A stretch of 64,000 nt of DNA from Paenarthrobacter sp. AR 02 (GCF_021538675.1 NZ_JAJUKH010000010.1:104541-168540), one strand, 5' to 3'; positions 45,186 through 53,688 are shown, counted from the first letter of the stretch. The notes: generated from the sequence alone by a model not told the origin. Numbers and translations are program-made.

Positions 45186-45794
45186 TCAGTGATTGGTGCT
45201 TGGCTTGGTGTGGGCAACCAGTGCCGTTACGTCGGTGATGAAGCGTTGATATTCGCGGGCGGATGGAAGCGTTGTGGCGTTGCCGTGCCGCCAGGTCTCG
45301 ACCCAGGGAAGGGTCCAGAGGCGCGGCGCTCCCCCGCCAACGATCGCCGTGAAGTCGCGCAGTGCTTTGGGTGTCTTTCCCGGTGCGTCCGCGAGGACGG
45401 CGAGGCCGATCAGGTCAACGGCGGGTGTGGCCCCGGATGCCCATTGGGTCAGGGCGCTTTGTGCTGTGGTGAGGCCGCGCATGTCGGCGCGGCAGACCAG
45501 AAGTACCCGGGGCTTGCTGCCGTTTTGCAGGAAGGGCCAGCAATGCCCGGTGGCGCGTGCCCCGTCCAGCAAGTCAGCGATGCTGCTTTCGCCTGCTCCC
45601 CCATGGCTACCGACAACCCACAGGTCTGCGTCGCCCGTCATGGCCCGGCTTGCCAAACGGTCTGCGGTGTCGGGTTCGACCATTCCTTTGAGCGGGGAGC
45701 TGATCACGGCCGCCGGCGGGACGTGCACGTCAGGTACTCCCTCCTCGGTACTCTCGGCCGGGGTGGTGACCCAGGGGTTCAGGGACAGTTGCAT
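45186..45794 (-). CDS. DUF6668-like protein
   Basis: A 202-residue protein starting MQLSLNPWVTTP behind AAAGGAGGAACC. DLWVVGSHGGAGESSIADLLDG has a P-loop-like GSHGGAGESS turn in place of a normal Walker A, and PRVLLVCRADMRGLTTAQSAL follows. Likely a degenerate ParA/MinD-fold protein of the transfer apparatus. Between the ParA-like ATPase and pilin-like genes. Confidence 0.7.
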   Translation of the reverse strand: MQLSLNPWVTTPAESTEEGVPDVHVPPAAVISSPLKGMVEPDTADRLASRAMTGDADLWVVGSHGGAGESSIADLLDGARATGHCWPFLQNGSKPRVLLVCRADMRGLTTAQSALTQWASGATPAVDLIGLAVLADAPGKTPKALRDFTAIVGGGAPRLWTLPWVETWRHGNATTLPSAREYQRFITDVTALVAHTKPSTNH

Positions 45795-45826
45795 GGTTCC
45801 TCCTTTCGTCAGACGTAGGTGGTGGG

Positions 45827-47332
45827 TTAGAAGCCCCTGGCGACGGCAGCGGCTGCGGCCAGCCACGCCCGCTGGGTTGCCGGCTGGAGGGCTTCGTAGC
45901 GGATGGGGCCGTTGATCAGGGCCGGATCGTAGGGGATCCGGACAACGGCCCGGACGAACGGTTCGAAGCCGTCTGCGATGCGCTGGGCTTCTGCCTTGGC
46001 CCGCTTGAGGGCCTCGCCGGTCATGCTGCGCTTGGCGTCGGTGGACTCGGAGACGATCACGACGGCGTTGCGCGCCAGTTCGGCGTAGTGGCCGCCACGG
46101 GATTCGAGGGTCTGCAGCGTCAACCTCGCGGCCTCTGCCCGGTCCTCGATCGCCGTTACCGGGACGACGAGCTGGTTGGTGTGATCGATCATCCGGCGCC
46201 AGTTCGCCGCCCGGGCGGTGTTGCCCGAGTCCATGACCACCAATCGGTAGTAACGGGTCAGGACCTGGTGGGCGATGTCCACTTCCTCAGCAGTGACTTC
46301 GTGGTCGCCTTCTTCGTTCTCATCCGAACGCAGCACATCGAACTTGTCAGCCGTCTGGTGATGCACGAACTTAGCGATTTCGGCCGCGTTCGTCGACGGC
46401 GAGAGCAATTCGGTGGAGGAATCGATCAAGTCCAGCACGCTGCGGTTATGGGCGCCTTTTTCGGTGCGCCAGCCCAGGGTGCCTTGGGATTCGTTGTTGT
46501 CCCAGGCGACGGTTGCCGCGCCGCTGTAGCGGGCAAGGATGGCCGAGAGCATCACCACGGTGGGGGTCTTGTTGGCCCCGCCCTTGCGGTTGACCACGGC
46601 AATGGTCCTCGGTCCTGGCCAGTGCTGGCTCACCGTGCGGATGTCCTCCCGCTCAGCCACTTCCTCAGGCGAAGGGGCCATCCGAAACCCCAGGCGGGTG
46701 AGTGCCCCACGCCAGCCCTGCGTGGCCGGTCCCAGCGCCGGTGTACTGACCAGGAACGAGGTTTCTTTCAAACTGCGCCGGGTCAGAGGCTCCTCTGGAG
46801 CGACGGCATCAGAGACCGTCGGCCCGTTCGCGCTGGCTGGCTCAAGCGCAGCAGCGCCCTTGACGGCTGGCGCGTCGGGTTCCGTGGGCTTCGGGGCCCA
46901 GGGCTGGTGCTCCACTGTGGCGGTTGCTTCTTCGCGTGCTGCCGGCACTGTGAGGGCAGGGGTTGCTTCCGCGGCGGCCGTGGGGGCTGTCCCGTTGCTG
47001 TCAGGGGCTGCGGTCTCGGGTGTTGTTTCCGGAGCTTGTGCCCGGCGGCGGGTCGGGCGGGGTTCGTAGAGGACGGATTCGATCTTGTTGTCCGGGTGGA
47101 CGATCAGTTCGCCGTGCCCTTCGGGGTCCTCGATCTGGACCCGGACAGGGCGGTGGAGTGTTTGTGCTTCTCCGACCACGAGAGCCAGGGCGTTGTTGCG
47201 AAGGTCCTGCAGGGTGTCCCCGTCGGGGACGACGCGGGAGTTGCCCGCGACGACGACTTCGGCGGTTCCGTTGTCGCGGACGATGGCCCTGATGCTTGGG
47301 AAGGCCAGGACCTCGGTTGGTGTCGTAACCAT
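45827..47332 (-). CDS. MinD/ParA-like ATPase with long N-terminal linker
   Basis: A 501-residue protein. Residues 1-90 form a small beta domain (FPSIRAIVRDNGTAEVVVAG), 90-230 an Ala/Pro/Glu-rich linker, and the rest a MinD-like ATPase with a deviant Walker A, VVNRKGGANKTPTVVMLS near 245-262, where Asn-Lys-Thr-Pro replaces the usual Gly-Lys-Thr-Thr. This type resembles ESX-associated EspI-like ATPases. Probably positions or energises the transfer machinery. Confidence 0.8.
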   Translation of the reverse strand: MVTTPTEVLAFPSIRAIVRDNGTAEVVVAGNSRVVPDGDTLQDLRNNALALVVGEAQTLHRPVRVQIEDPEGHGELIVHPDNKIESVLYEPRPTRRRAQAPETTPETAAPDSNGTAPTAAAEATPALTVPAAREEATATVEHQPWAPKPTEPDAPAVKGAAALEPASANGPTVSDAVAPEEPLTRRSLKETSFLVSTPALGPATQGWRGALTRLGFRMAPSPEEVAEREDIRTVSQHWPGPRTIAVVNRKGGANKTPTVVMLSAILARYSGAATVAWDNNESQGTLGWRTEKGAHNRSVLDLIDSSTELLSPSTNAAEIAKFVHHQTADKFDVLRSDENEEGDHEVTAEEVDIAHQVLTRYYRLVVMDSGNTARAANWRRMIDHTNQLVVPVTAIEDRAEAARLTLQTLESRGGHYAELARNAVVIVSESTDAKRSMTGEALKRAKAEAQRIADGFEPFVRAVVRIPYDPALINGPIRYEALQPATQRAWLAAAAAVARGF

Positions 47333-47375
47333 GAACGTTCTTCCTTTACGTGTGTGAGATGGACAGGTGCGGCGC

Positions 47376-47885
47376 TTAGGGCGTTGGTGGTGTCAGGCGG
47401 TTGACCTTCCACTGAGCGTCCTTGCCCGTACGGAGCAGCTGCAGCGTGTAGGTCCCGGCGTTGGTGGGCACAGCTGCTGTGGCGCCGTAGCCGTTGGCCT
47501 CATCGACGTTCAGCGTGGCCGGGCCGGTCACCCGGGTGGCAGGGATGTTGGCCGGGTCCACGGCTGAGTAGTCGGCGGTGGCCTGCGGGGTGAGCCACCG
47601 GGCAAGGTCGTTGGCCCACTGCCCCTCCTCCACGGACGGGCGGGCGAAGTCGGCCATGGCCTTCTGCGCGACGTCCACGGCCCGGTCCTTGCTGGCCTGA
47701 TCCCAGGGAATGCCCACGGTGGGTGGGACGGTTCCTCCCGGTGCCTGCGGGCCGCTGCCAGCGCTCAGGGAGACTGGGGCGGATGGTGTGGCCGATGTCT
47801 GTGTTGGGGCAGGGGTGGTGTTTGATGTCGGTGCGCATCCGGCGAACACGAGGGCCGCGGCGGCGAGAACCAGGGGCTTTTTCAC
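47376..47885 (-). CDS. lipoprotein of the transfer operon
   Basis: A 169-residue protein. GTG at 47885 overlaps the previous stop (GTGA) and has AGAGGAG upstream. VKKPLVLAAAALVFAGC is a lipoprotein signal with lipobox VFAGC. The mature domain (KAMADFARPSVEEGQWANDLARWLTPQA) is a small NTF2-like fold seen in conjugative operons of Actinobacteria. Outer face of the membrane. Confidence 0.75.
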   Translation of the reverse strand: MKKPLVLAAAALVFAGCAPTSNTTPAPTQTSATPSAPVSLSAGSGPQAPGGTVPPTVGIPWDQASKDRAVDVAQKAMADFARPSVEEGQWANDLARWLTPQATADYSAVDPANIPATRVTGPATLNVDEANGYGATAAVPTNAGTYTLQLLRTGKDAQWKVNRLTPPTP

Positions 47886-48961
47886 TTCTTCTCCTCTTGG
47901 TTGGGGAGGTACAGGAACGCGGACGGGGCACTGCTGCTGACGGTCCGGGTGTAGTAGTTGTGGTCGTCCGGTGGTGGGTTGCCGTTGTAGCCCTCTTCGA
48001 CGAGCGTGCCGTCGCCCTTGACCTCCTTGACGACGGCGACGTGGCCGAAAACCGGGTCCGATCCCCCGACCCCTGGTGCGTACCAGACCACTGCACCGAC
48101 CCGGGGCGTGTGTCCTGTGGGCCAGCCTTTGGCGTCCCAGCCGGCTTTCCACGTCAGGGCAGAGCCGAGGGTCTGTCCGTCCGGGCGGAAGTTGCCGTTG
48201 AGGAACTTGAACGGGGCGTTGGTGGAACCTATCTGCTGGTTCACCCGCCACAGGGCGAAGTCCACGCATTCGCGGTAGTACATGCCCAACGGTGAAGCGG
48301 CAGCTGAGCCTGCTCCGGCCTGCATCCAGGTCGGGGAGTCCTTCCACGGGTAGTCATCCCCTATGCCGGATTTGCCCGGGATTCCGCAGTTGCCGCCCTC
48401 AACGGAGAACTTCCCGTCAGAGAGTGCCTGGACGATCTTGACCGCCTCGGGCCAGTACTTCCGGTAGTGGTACGGGTCCGCGTTGCGCTGGACCTTGTTC
48501 CCGGCGATGGTCGGCTCCAACAGCTCCCAGCCCGGCACGCCCTGCAGGGCTTTGATGAAGTTCGTTGCACTGGTGGTCGGGTCCATGCGGTCCGTGTAGG
48601 TGCCCCACGCGCCGTTGTCGCGCTGTTGGAACAATCCACGGGAGTCCGGCCCGGGACCGTCGCCGTAGTCCAGAACACGCAGCCCCGACTCCCCAAGGGC
48701 CACCATGATGCTGATGGTCTGACCCTTCACGGAGAGATTCAGAGCCTTACCGGCTCCCAAGACACTGGCCGCGTTCTTCAACTGCTCCGTCGAGAACCCG
48801 GCAACTTTTGCGGTGCCGTTCAGGACAACTGATACAGGACCACAATCTGTAGTCGCTGGCTTCGCCGGAGTCAGAATCAGCATCAACGTGAAGACAAGCC
48901 CAATGAAAAGGCTAAAAGTAGCCGTCAGCGCCACGACAGTTAGAGACTTACGCTGGTCCAT
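47882..48961 (-). CDS. bifunctional lysozyme-like/CHAP peptidoglycan hydrolase
   Basis: A 359-residue protein with an N-terminal membrane anchor (about 9-31). A lysozyme-like domain follows (ISIMVALGESGLRVLDYG with the likely catalytic Glu, then DSRGLFQQRDNGAWG). The CHAP endopeptidase has YYRECVDFALWRVNQ with its Cys and FGHVAVVKEVKGDG with its His. VirB1-like: opens the cell wall for the transfer channel. First gene of the transfer operon. Confidence 0.85.
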   Translation of the reverse strand: MDQRKSLTVVALTATFSLFIGLVFTLMLILTPAKPATTDCGPVSVVLNGTAKVAGFSTEQLKNAASVLGAGKALNLSVKGQTISIMVALGESGLRVLDYGDGPGPDSRGLFQQRDNGAWGTYTDRMDPTTSATNFIKALQGVPGWELLEPTIAGNKVQRNADPYHYRKYWPEAVKIVQALSDGKFSVEGGNCGIPGKSGIGDDYPWKDSPTWMQAGAGSAAASPLGMYYRECVDFALWRVNQQIGSTNAPFKFLNGNFRPDGQTLGSALTWKAGWDAKGWPTGHTPRVGAVVWYAPGVGGSDPVFGHVAVVKEVKGDGTLVEEGYNGNPPPDDHNYYTRTVSSSAPSAFLYLPNQEEKK

Positions 48962-49212
48962 TAGGCACCCTCGTCAAATGCAACCGACCGGCGAGCCGAA
49001 CATACAGGGTTAGACCCAGTTGCAGAAAGTTGCCCCGCGGACTCTAAGCGAATCCCAGCAGAGGGTGGGACATTGAGCTGTGTTGGGCATGTTGGAATCG
49101 CAGGCTCCCAGGGACTGGCAGCCGTCAAAACAGTCCCTACTCTTCTATTTAATGAAAGAGTAGGGCAAATGGAACGAGTAGTACCCGTGCCGAGATCAGG
49201 CAAGATGAACTT

Positions 49213-49527
49213 ATGCCGCGCCTGATTAGACCGACACTGCCTGCCGACGTTGAGTTGGCCATCACTTACATGGGGAGCCGTGCTCAGGTCGACATCCTGC
49301 GGCAGCTGGCAGTTCTCGGTCCGTCTACGATCAGCCAACTGCAAGAAGTAGTTCAAATAGGGCGATCGAGCTTGAATCGACACCTTGATGGGCTGGCTAG
49401 CGCGGGGCTGGTGGAAACGGATCCGCCTGAGGGGCTGCGCCACGGAAAGGACGTTACTTATGCTGTGCGGACGCGCCGTATCCGTGACCTGGCGCTGGCT
49501 TACCTTGAATATATCGAGGGTCGCTAA
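49213..49527 (+). CDS. winged-helix (ArsR/MarR-like) regulator
   Basis: A 104-residue protein; RAQVDILRQLAVLGPSTISQLQEVVQIGRSSLNRHLDGLASAGLVE near 23-68 is a complete winged HTH. Divergent from the transfer operon, whose first gene starts 252 bp away. A repressor of transfer is the simplest role; no cysteines for metal sensing are present. Confidence 0.75.
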   Translation: MPRLIRPTLPADVELAITYMGSRAQVDILRQLAVLGPSTISQLQEVVQIGRSSLNRHLDGLASAGLVETDPPEGLRHGKDVTYAVRTRRIRDLALAYLEYIEGR

Positions 49528-49598
49528 GGCAGCCCCTTTAGGAGCGAGCCGTCGCCAGGTGTTCTGCACGTCGAGCATGCAGCTACACTAACACGTTT

Positions 49599-49621
49599 GA
49601 AACATGTTTCGAACATGATTC
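49599..49621. promoter_or_regulatory. GAAACATGTTTC palindrome, 3' side of the four-gene operon
   Basis: A perfect 12-bp palindrome GAAACATGTTTC (49599-49610) followed at once by a second imperfect copy GAACATGATTC (49611-49621), touching the stop of the EspR-like gene. An almost identical pair stands at the operon's 5' end. Probable operator of the HTH protein encoded by the operon. Confidence 0.6.
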
Positions 49622-50075
49622 ACGGTGAGTTGGGACCGTCTTTTTCCAACTCGTCCACTTCGTCCAGGAGCGCGTTTATAGCTTCAAGGGTCTTCACATC
49701 AATGTCACCCAAAGTGCGGGCTGCGATGTTCTTGAGCCTGTTACGCCGCATTTTCTTAAGGAGCTGAAGTTCCCGCTCGATACGTTCAGGAAGATCGCCG
49801 GCATCCTCCGTGAGGTAAGCAGGATTGATATCAAAGAACTTGGCCAGGGCGACCAACGCTTCGGCCGGCACGACCTCCGGTGACTCTCCTGACCTGATGC
49901 GCCACCACCGGGTTCTAGATAGCTCATATCCATGCTCACGAACACCGGCCTGGATATCAGCGAATTCGTAGGGTTGTCCACCCTCCGCAACAACGACGTC
50001 CAGCAACAAGTTCACCTTGCGCGCAAGAGTCTCTGCTCGCGCAAGCCGATCTCGTGCAAGCTCACCGCCTGCCAT
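49620..50075 (-). CDS. EspR-like XRE-family regulator
   Basis: About 151 residues. HTH: FADIQAGVREHGYELSRTRWWRIRSGE near 40-66; ALVALAKFFDINPAYLTED near 75-93; the C-terminal helical pair IERELQLLKKMRRNRLKNIAARTLGD resembles the dimer domain of mycobacterial EspR. The start overlaps the hydrolase stop (GTGATGG, either GTG or ATG). Last gene of the operon; likely autoregulator and, given location between transfer and replication genes, possible controller of plasmid transfer. Confidence 0.78.
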   Translation of the reverse strand: MAGGELARDRLARAETLARKVNLLLDVVVAEGGQPYEFADIQAGVREHGYELSRTRWWRIRSGESPEVVPAEALVALAKFFDINPAYLTEDAGDLPERIERELQLLKKMRRNRLKNIAARTLGDIDVKTLEAINALLDEVDELEKDGPNSP

Positions 50076-51262
50076 CACTCAACCCCATCCAACGTTAAGG
50101 TGGCCGTTCGTGCCGCCTCTTCTCTGGCCGTATTCGGCTGGACCAATTTTCCATACCACCGGCGAACTGCCAAATCCCACATTACCGGTTCAGAATTCCA
50201 CTCCTGTGTGTGGCCAGAGCAGTTGAACTCTATGAGTTCGACGAGGTGCCCATGAGACTCGGCAAAATGTCTTGAGCTCTGGATAGGAACCGACCAATCG
50301 TTTCTGCTGTGAAGGATCAGGGCTGGCACCTCAATTGGATTGGTGAAACGTGCGGTGTCGGACGCGCTTATCCTTAGGGGTTCGTCGAGTCCTGCCAGCC
50401 AGTTCAGTCCTCTTATAGCCGCGACATGCGCGACCATTGCCCCCATGAACCCTGGCAACCTTTGATGCCGAGCGTTGGCCCGCAAGACGTCAAGCCAAGA
50501 AAGTACAGGCGAAACCAGGACGAGGCCTTTGATCATGTGTGCAAGACGCGAACGGTGAAGGGTATTAACGGCCATGGTAGCGCCAAGAGACCATCCGAAA
50601 ACAATGCACTGGGTTGCTCCACGGGAGGCGGCGAAATCCAGGGCGTCTTCTAGGTCCATCCATTCTGACTCGCCAAGGTGCGAACAGGAATCAGGCGAAG
50701 CAGGCCCCTCACCATCGTTGCGGAATGACATGACGAGGGATGTCATGCCAAGAGCGGTCGCAGTCGCCACACCGCGAAGAGTCTGCCGACGGTCACTGCC
50801 GTGACCGTGAACGTGGATTGCCCAGCGTGCATTGCCGGGATTTACTATCCACGCTGGGGCCGGGCCCAAGGAGGTGGTGACCACATCATCAATATAAGGA
50901 TGCTCGGGAGACGAAGTGGTGATACCGCTCCACAGGCATCGTGACTCTGAAGATAAAGCTGTGGGCCGGTGAATGAGTCGCCGGCTTACTTCACGCTTCG
51001 TCTCGTACAAGATTTCGCCGACAACGGCCGGCTCTTCCCCGCCAAGAATGTGAAGTCCAAACGTTCCGGGTGCAGTTGTTCGACGACTTGAACGCAGTAC
51101 GACTCTATCCTCTGTGACCATGAGTGGAACAATGTCGTATTTTCGGCTGAACGTTGGCGCGAATGCCCGCCTCGACGCCCACCGCATGAGCCACGTCCCA
51201 ATCGCGGATGTGATGCACGCAGTTGTAAACAGCACGAAGGTTGTGGTCAGTTTTGTCGCCAA
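50075..51262 (-). CDS. membrane-anchored alpha/beta hydrolase
   Basis: A 395-residue protein with an N-terminal membrane segment (VLFTTACITSAIGTWLM) and an S9-like hydrolase domain. The triad is Ser225 in VFGWSLGATM, Asp322 in LHSRNDWSVP and His351 in NCSGHTQEW. All are present, so it should be active. VHGHGSDRR supplies the oxyanion region. Overlaps the upstream DUF6545 gene by 16 bp. Substrate unknown; a lipid or ester signal is possible. Confidence 0.82.
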   Translation of the reverse strand: MATKLTTTFVLFTTACITSAIGTWLMRWASRRAFAPTFSRKYDIVPLMVTEDRVVLRSSRRTTAPGTFGLHILGGEEPAVVGEILYETKREVSRRLIHRPTALSSESRCLWSGITTSSPEHPYIDDVVTTSLGPAPAWIVNPGNARWAIHVHGHGSDRRQTLRGVATATALGMTSLVMSFRNDGEGPASPDSCSHLGESEWMDLEDALDFAASRGATQCIVFGWSLGATMAVNTLHRSRLAHMIKGLVLVSPVLSWLDVLRANARHQRLPGFMGAMVAHVAAIRGLNWLAGLDEPLRISASDTARFTNPIEVPALILHSRNDWSVPIQSSRHFAESHGHLVELIEFNCSGHTQEWNSEPVMWDLAVRRWYGKLVQPNTAREEAARTATLTLDGVE

Positions 51263-52230
51263 GCCAAGCCCTCTAGAAATTCTGTGGCTTCTGACAAGCT
51301 AGTCATCCCCTGAGTGCCAATCCGTTTTTTAGCGTCTGGGTCTCTGGCCAAGGAGTCTTGGATCTCCACTACCATACGATGCAGCTCACGTCCTTGCCTT
51401 AGGTCCTGCTTGGGCACAACGTGAAGGTCCAAGGTGACTTGCGAGTTGCCTACCACAGCTTTGGCCCAGACAGGCCGCAAGTCTTTGAGCACCTTGCTTG
51501 TTCGGGCACTAACCAAAATCGACAAAACTCTCCGACCTACCGGAGGGATCGCCAAACCCATACAGAGCAACGCGAATGTCGTAAAGTTCAGCATTGCGTA
51601 TACACCACCCAGCTGACTCATGACTTCCAACTGACCCATAACGTGCAAGGCGTCTAATACTAGGACCTGAAGTACGAGGAGAACGGCGGACGTACACCCC
51701 AGGCCTACGAGCGCGAACGCAATGGCATAGACACCTGTGCTCCAAGACTTGCGAAATCTCAGGCAGGTCCAGCCTGCCGTGGCCATTACCGAACCGATGT
51801 ACGCGTATTGGATAGCTGAATACAGCGCCGCAGCAGGTTGAGACCCAAAGTCCCGCATAAAGCTGGTTGAGGTGAACGGCGCCTCAATGCAGATGAAGAA
51901 GAAGAACGTCAGAGTGGTAGCCACCACGACCCCCGACTTCCCAAGAACCCGCGGCGAAGAACGGTCTGCCGTAAGCGGGCTCGCGGCCCTATGGATCGCG
52001 CGAGCCAAGAAGTAGACGCCAACCAGGAGCAGGAGATTGGCGCCTAAATCGGTGTAGTTTCGTTGTCCCAAAAAATGGTCTGTGAAGACATAGGCGGAGT
52101 TGATGTTCAGGACAAGTGAGACGGAGATGAGCCCAGACGCCCAGAGCATACTCGTGTCCTTCCCTGGCCGCCGAGTCGCCATCACAATTAGGGTCAAGGT
52201 CACCATCAGGCACGCTGTAAGTAGTTCCAT
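51247..52230 (-). CDS. MAB_1171c/DUF6545-family membrane protein
   Basis: A 327-residue protein with seven or so membrane segments (residues 5-230) and a C-terminal cytoplasmic domain of the DUF6545 type: VWAKAVVGNSQVTLDLHV near 250-268, LHRMVVEIQDSLARDPDA near 283-300. The family is annotated as a putative transporter but its architecture is that of a receptor. Genes for these proteins often neighbour HTH and ImmA/IrrE proteins in Actinobacteria. ATG overlaps the ImmA/IrrE stop. Confidence 0.72.
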   Translation of the reverse strand: MELLTACLMVTLTLIVMATRRPGKDTSMLWASGLISVSLVLNINSAYVFTDHFLGQRNYTDLGANLLLLVGVYFLARAIHRAASPLTADRSSPRVLGKSGVVVATTLTFFFFICIEAPFTSTSFMRDFGSQPAAALYSAIQYAYIGSVMATAGWTCLRFRKSWSTGVYAIAFALVGLGCTSAVLLVLQVLVLDALHVMGQLEVMSQLGGVYAMLNFTTFALLCMGLAIPPVGRRVLSILVSARTSKVLKDLRPVWAKAVVGNSQVTLDLHVVPKQDLRQGRELHRMVVEIQDSLARDPDAKKRIGTQGMTSLSEATEFLEGLAWRQN

Positions 52231-52781
52231 CAGCCGAAGACCTCTTCAAAGGCTCCAGGCTCGCCCGGGGCTTCTCGCAACGCTTCAGCCATAAGGTCCG
52301 CCAGGTATTCGGCGGTTGCTTCCTCAACAGTTCCGAACTCGGTCCGCATAAGAGCTCTCTGTACAAGTTCGGGAGACAGGCTTTGCAGCCCCTTGTCGAG
52401 GAGAACTCCAGCCCCAGGATGGGCGTCATGCCCCAAAATCATGTGCGCAAGCTCGTGGAGAACGAACTGTCGCCGTTGCAGTTCCCATGGTGTGGGAGGA
52501 TGGAAGACCCATTCGAAATGCCTGCCCGGCAACCAGAGCCCACATATGGAAGTTCCCACAAGTTGCTCTGTAGCCCGGACACGAATCTGTCGGCCGCGCA
52601 TTGCTTCGACAGAGCCAATGAGCGCATCAAGACTGAGTCTGGAAGGCAGATGCAAGCTGGTAAAAGCACGTGATGCATCCCGGAACGCCCTTTTAGATGA
52701 ACTGACCGACAGAACGGGCATCACATGCGCCAAGGGTGACTCCTCTACTAACTTGAGTTCAGCCAGACTAAGCTGAAACAT
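52230..52781 (-). CDS. ImmA/IrrE-family metallopeptidase
   Basis: A 183-residue protein with the zinc motif HELAH (His109, Glu110, His113) inside RRQFVLHELAHMILGHDA. In other mobile elements such proteases cleave a repressor. The ATG lies inside the palindrome GAAACATGTTTC, so an operator-bound regulator would cover the start. First gene of the four-gene operon. C-terminus contains TEFGTVEEATAEYLADLM, typical of the family. Confidence 0.82.
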   Translation of the reverse strand: MFQLSLAELKLVEESPLAHVMPVLSVSSSKRAFRDASRAFTSLHLPSRLSLDALIGSVEAMRGRQIRVRATEQLVGTSICGLWLPGRHFEWVFHPPTPWELQRRQFVLHELAHMILGHDAHPGAGVLLDKGLQSLSPELVQRALMRTEFGTVEEATAEYLADLMAEALREAPGEPGAFEEVFG

Positions 52782-52795
52782 GTTTCAAACATGTT
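52775..52795. promoter_or_regulatory. GAAACATGTTTC palindrome at the operon start
   Basis: GAAACATGTTTC (52775-52786) next to AACATGTT (52788-52795), the same two-box arrangement as at 49599-49621. It overlaps the initiation codon of the ImmA/IrrE gene. Promoter boxes were not assigned. Confidence 0.65.
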
Positions 52796-53257
52796 GCGCT
52801 CATCCCGACTTTCCCTATGCTAGCCGGGAGAAAGCGGGCCAACCATATCAAGGAGCGTCGGCAAGCGCTTGTCACAGCATGAAAGGGGGGGCGTACCGTG
52901 GAAGTGTTCGACTCCATCGAGGCGAGGAGCCTTACCGCGCCGGGATCCACTTCGGGAACCTGTGCTCGCTGGCGGACGGCGACAGTATCGCCTGCTCCCT
53001 TGCCAGCCGGGGGCGTGCGCCGCGCGTCTCGCCTGCAGTCGACGCGTAGCAGGAATTGCCTCCGTTGGACGCGAGGGGACGGTGCGCGACACGCGCATCT
53101 GTTTTCTGTAAACAAATCCACCGATCACGGCCCGGGCGGTGCTAGGTTCAAGTCAGTCGATAGCTGTAAACAGAAACTCCGCATCTGTCGGCTGCATGTG
53201 GCACCAACGATGAACCAGTTACAACCCATGGTTGTGCGAGATTCAAAGGACCTGACA
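52796..53257. other. control region and possible small ORF
   Basis: About 460 bp between the ImmA/IrrE gene and the RHH-like gene. It should contain divergent promoters. A 56-codon plus-strand frame at 52879-53049 (MKGGAYRGSVRLHRGEEPYR...) reads in part like protein (EEPYRAGIHFGNLCSLADGD), and a GTG frame at 52899 with a better ribosome binding site (AGGGGGGG) precedes it in another frame. A frameshifted small gene is possible; support is weak. Confidence 0.3.
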
Positions 53258-53491
53258 ATGAGCGCAGTAATCAATCGTGGAGGCGGTAGACCCAGTAAAG
53301 GTCTCCGCAAATACATTGGCTTCCGCACCCCGGCCAAGACTGCGGAGGACGTTCACAAGATCGCTGCCGCAAAAGGCATGACTGTCACCGACTATGTTGC
53401 TTCTGCAGTCGACCGATCTCTGCGCGAAGACCTGGCACTGCTGGATCAGTTCAACCAGCAGGAGGAGTTGCCGATTCGTATGGCCTCGTAA
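53258..53491 (+). CDS. ribbon-helix-helix-like small protein
   Basis: A 77-residue protein with AAAGGA seven bases before the ATG. GRPSKGLRKYIGFRTPAKTAEDVHKIAAAKGMTVTDYVASAVDRSL resembles Arc/MetJ-type DNA-binding or relaxosome accessory proteins. Precedes the rep gene and is closed by a hairpin. Possible copy-number or mobilisation regulator. Confidence 0.65.
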   Translation: MSAVINRGGGRPSKGLRKYIGFRTPAKTAEDVHKIAAAKGMTVTDYVASAVDRSLREDLALLDQFNQQEELPIRMAS

Positions 53492-53497
53492 AACAAG

Positions 53498-53522
53498 GAA
53501 GGCCCGCACGAAGCGGGCCTTC
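53498..53522 (+). terminator. hairpin after the RHH-like gene
   Basis: GAAGGCCCGC and GCGGGCCTTC form a perfect 10-bp stem around ACGAA, 7 bp beyond the stop at 53491. No U-run follows. Confidence 0.7.
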
Positions 53523-53583
53523 AAAGCTGTAGATTCACGATCCGGAAAGCTTGCCGGCGAACAGATCGTAAATCGAAATATAA

Positions 53584-53637
53584 AGACCTTGGACAGGTCT
53601 CCCTTTTTGTTGTAACAACCGATCTTGCAGGATCGGT
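53584..53637 (+). ncRNA. structured rep leader, antisense-RNA candidate
   Basis: AGACCT-TGGAC-AGGTCT (53584-53600) is followed by CCCTTTTTG, the layout of an intrinsic terminator. A second stem, ACCGATC and GATCGGT (53618-53637), lies 18 bp further. Both sit in the leader of rep. Such double stems before a rep gene are typical of attenuation or countertranscript control; no antisense promoter was identified. Confidence 0.4.
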
Positions 53638-53688
53638 CCCTACGTATTCCCTGGCAGGAACAAAATCATCGTACATCAGCACGCTCGC

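Noticed and set aside
48961..49578. A 205-codon minus-strand frame upstream of the CHAP gene
   Set aside because: It is antisense to the well-formed winged-helix gene at 49213-49527 and has no domain or ribosome binding site.
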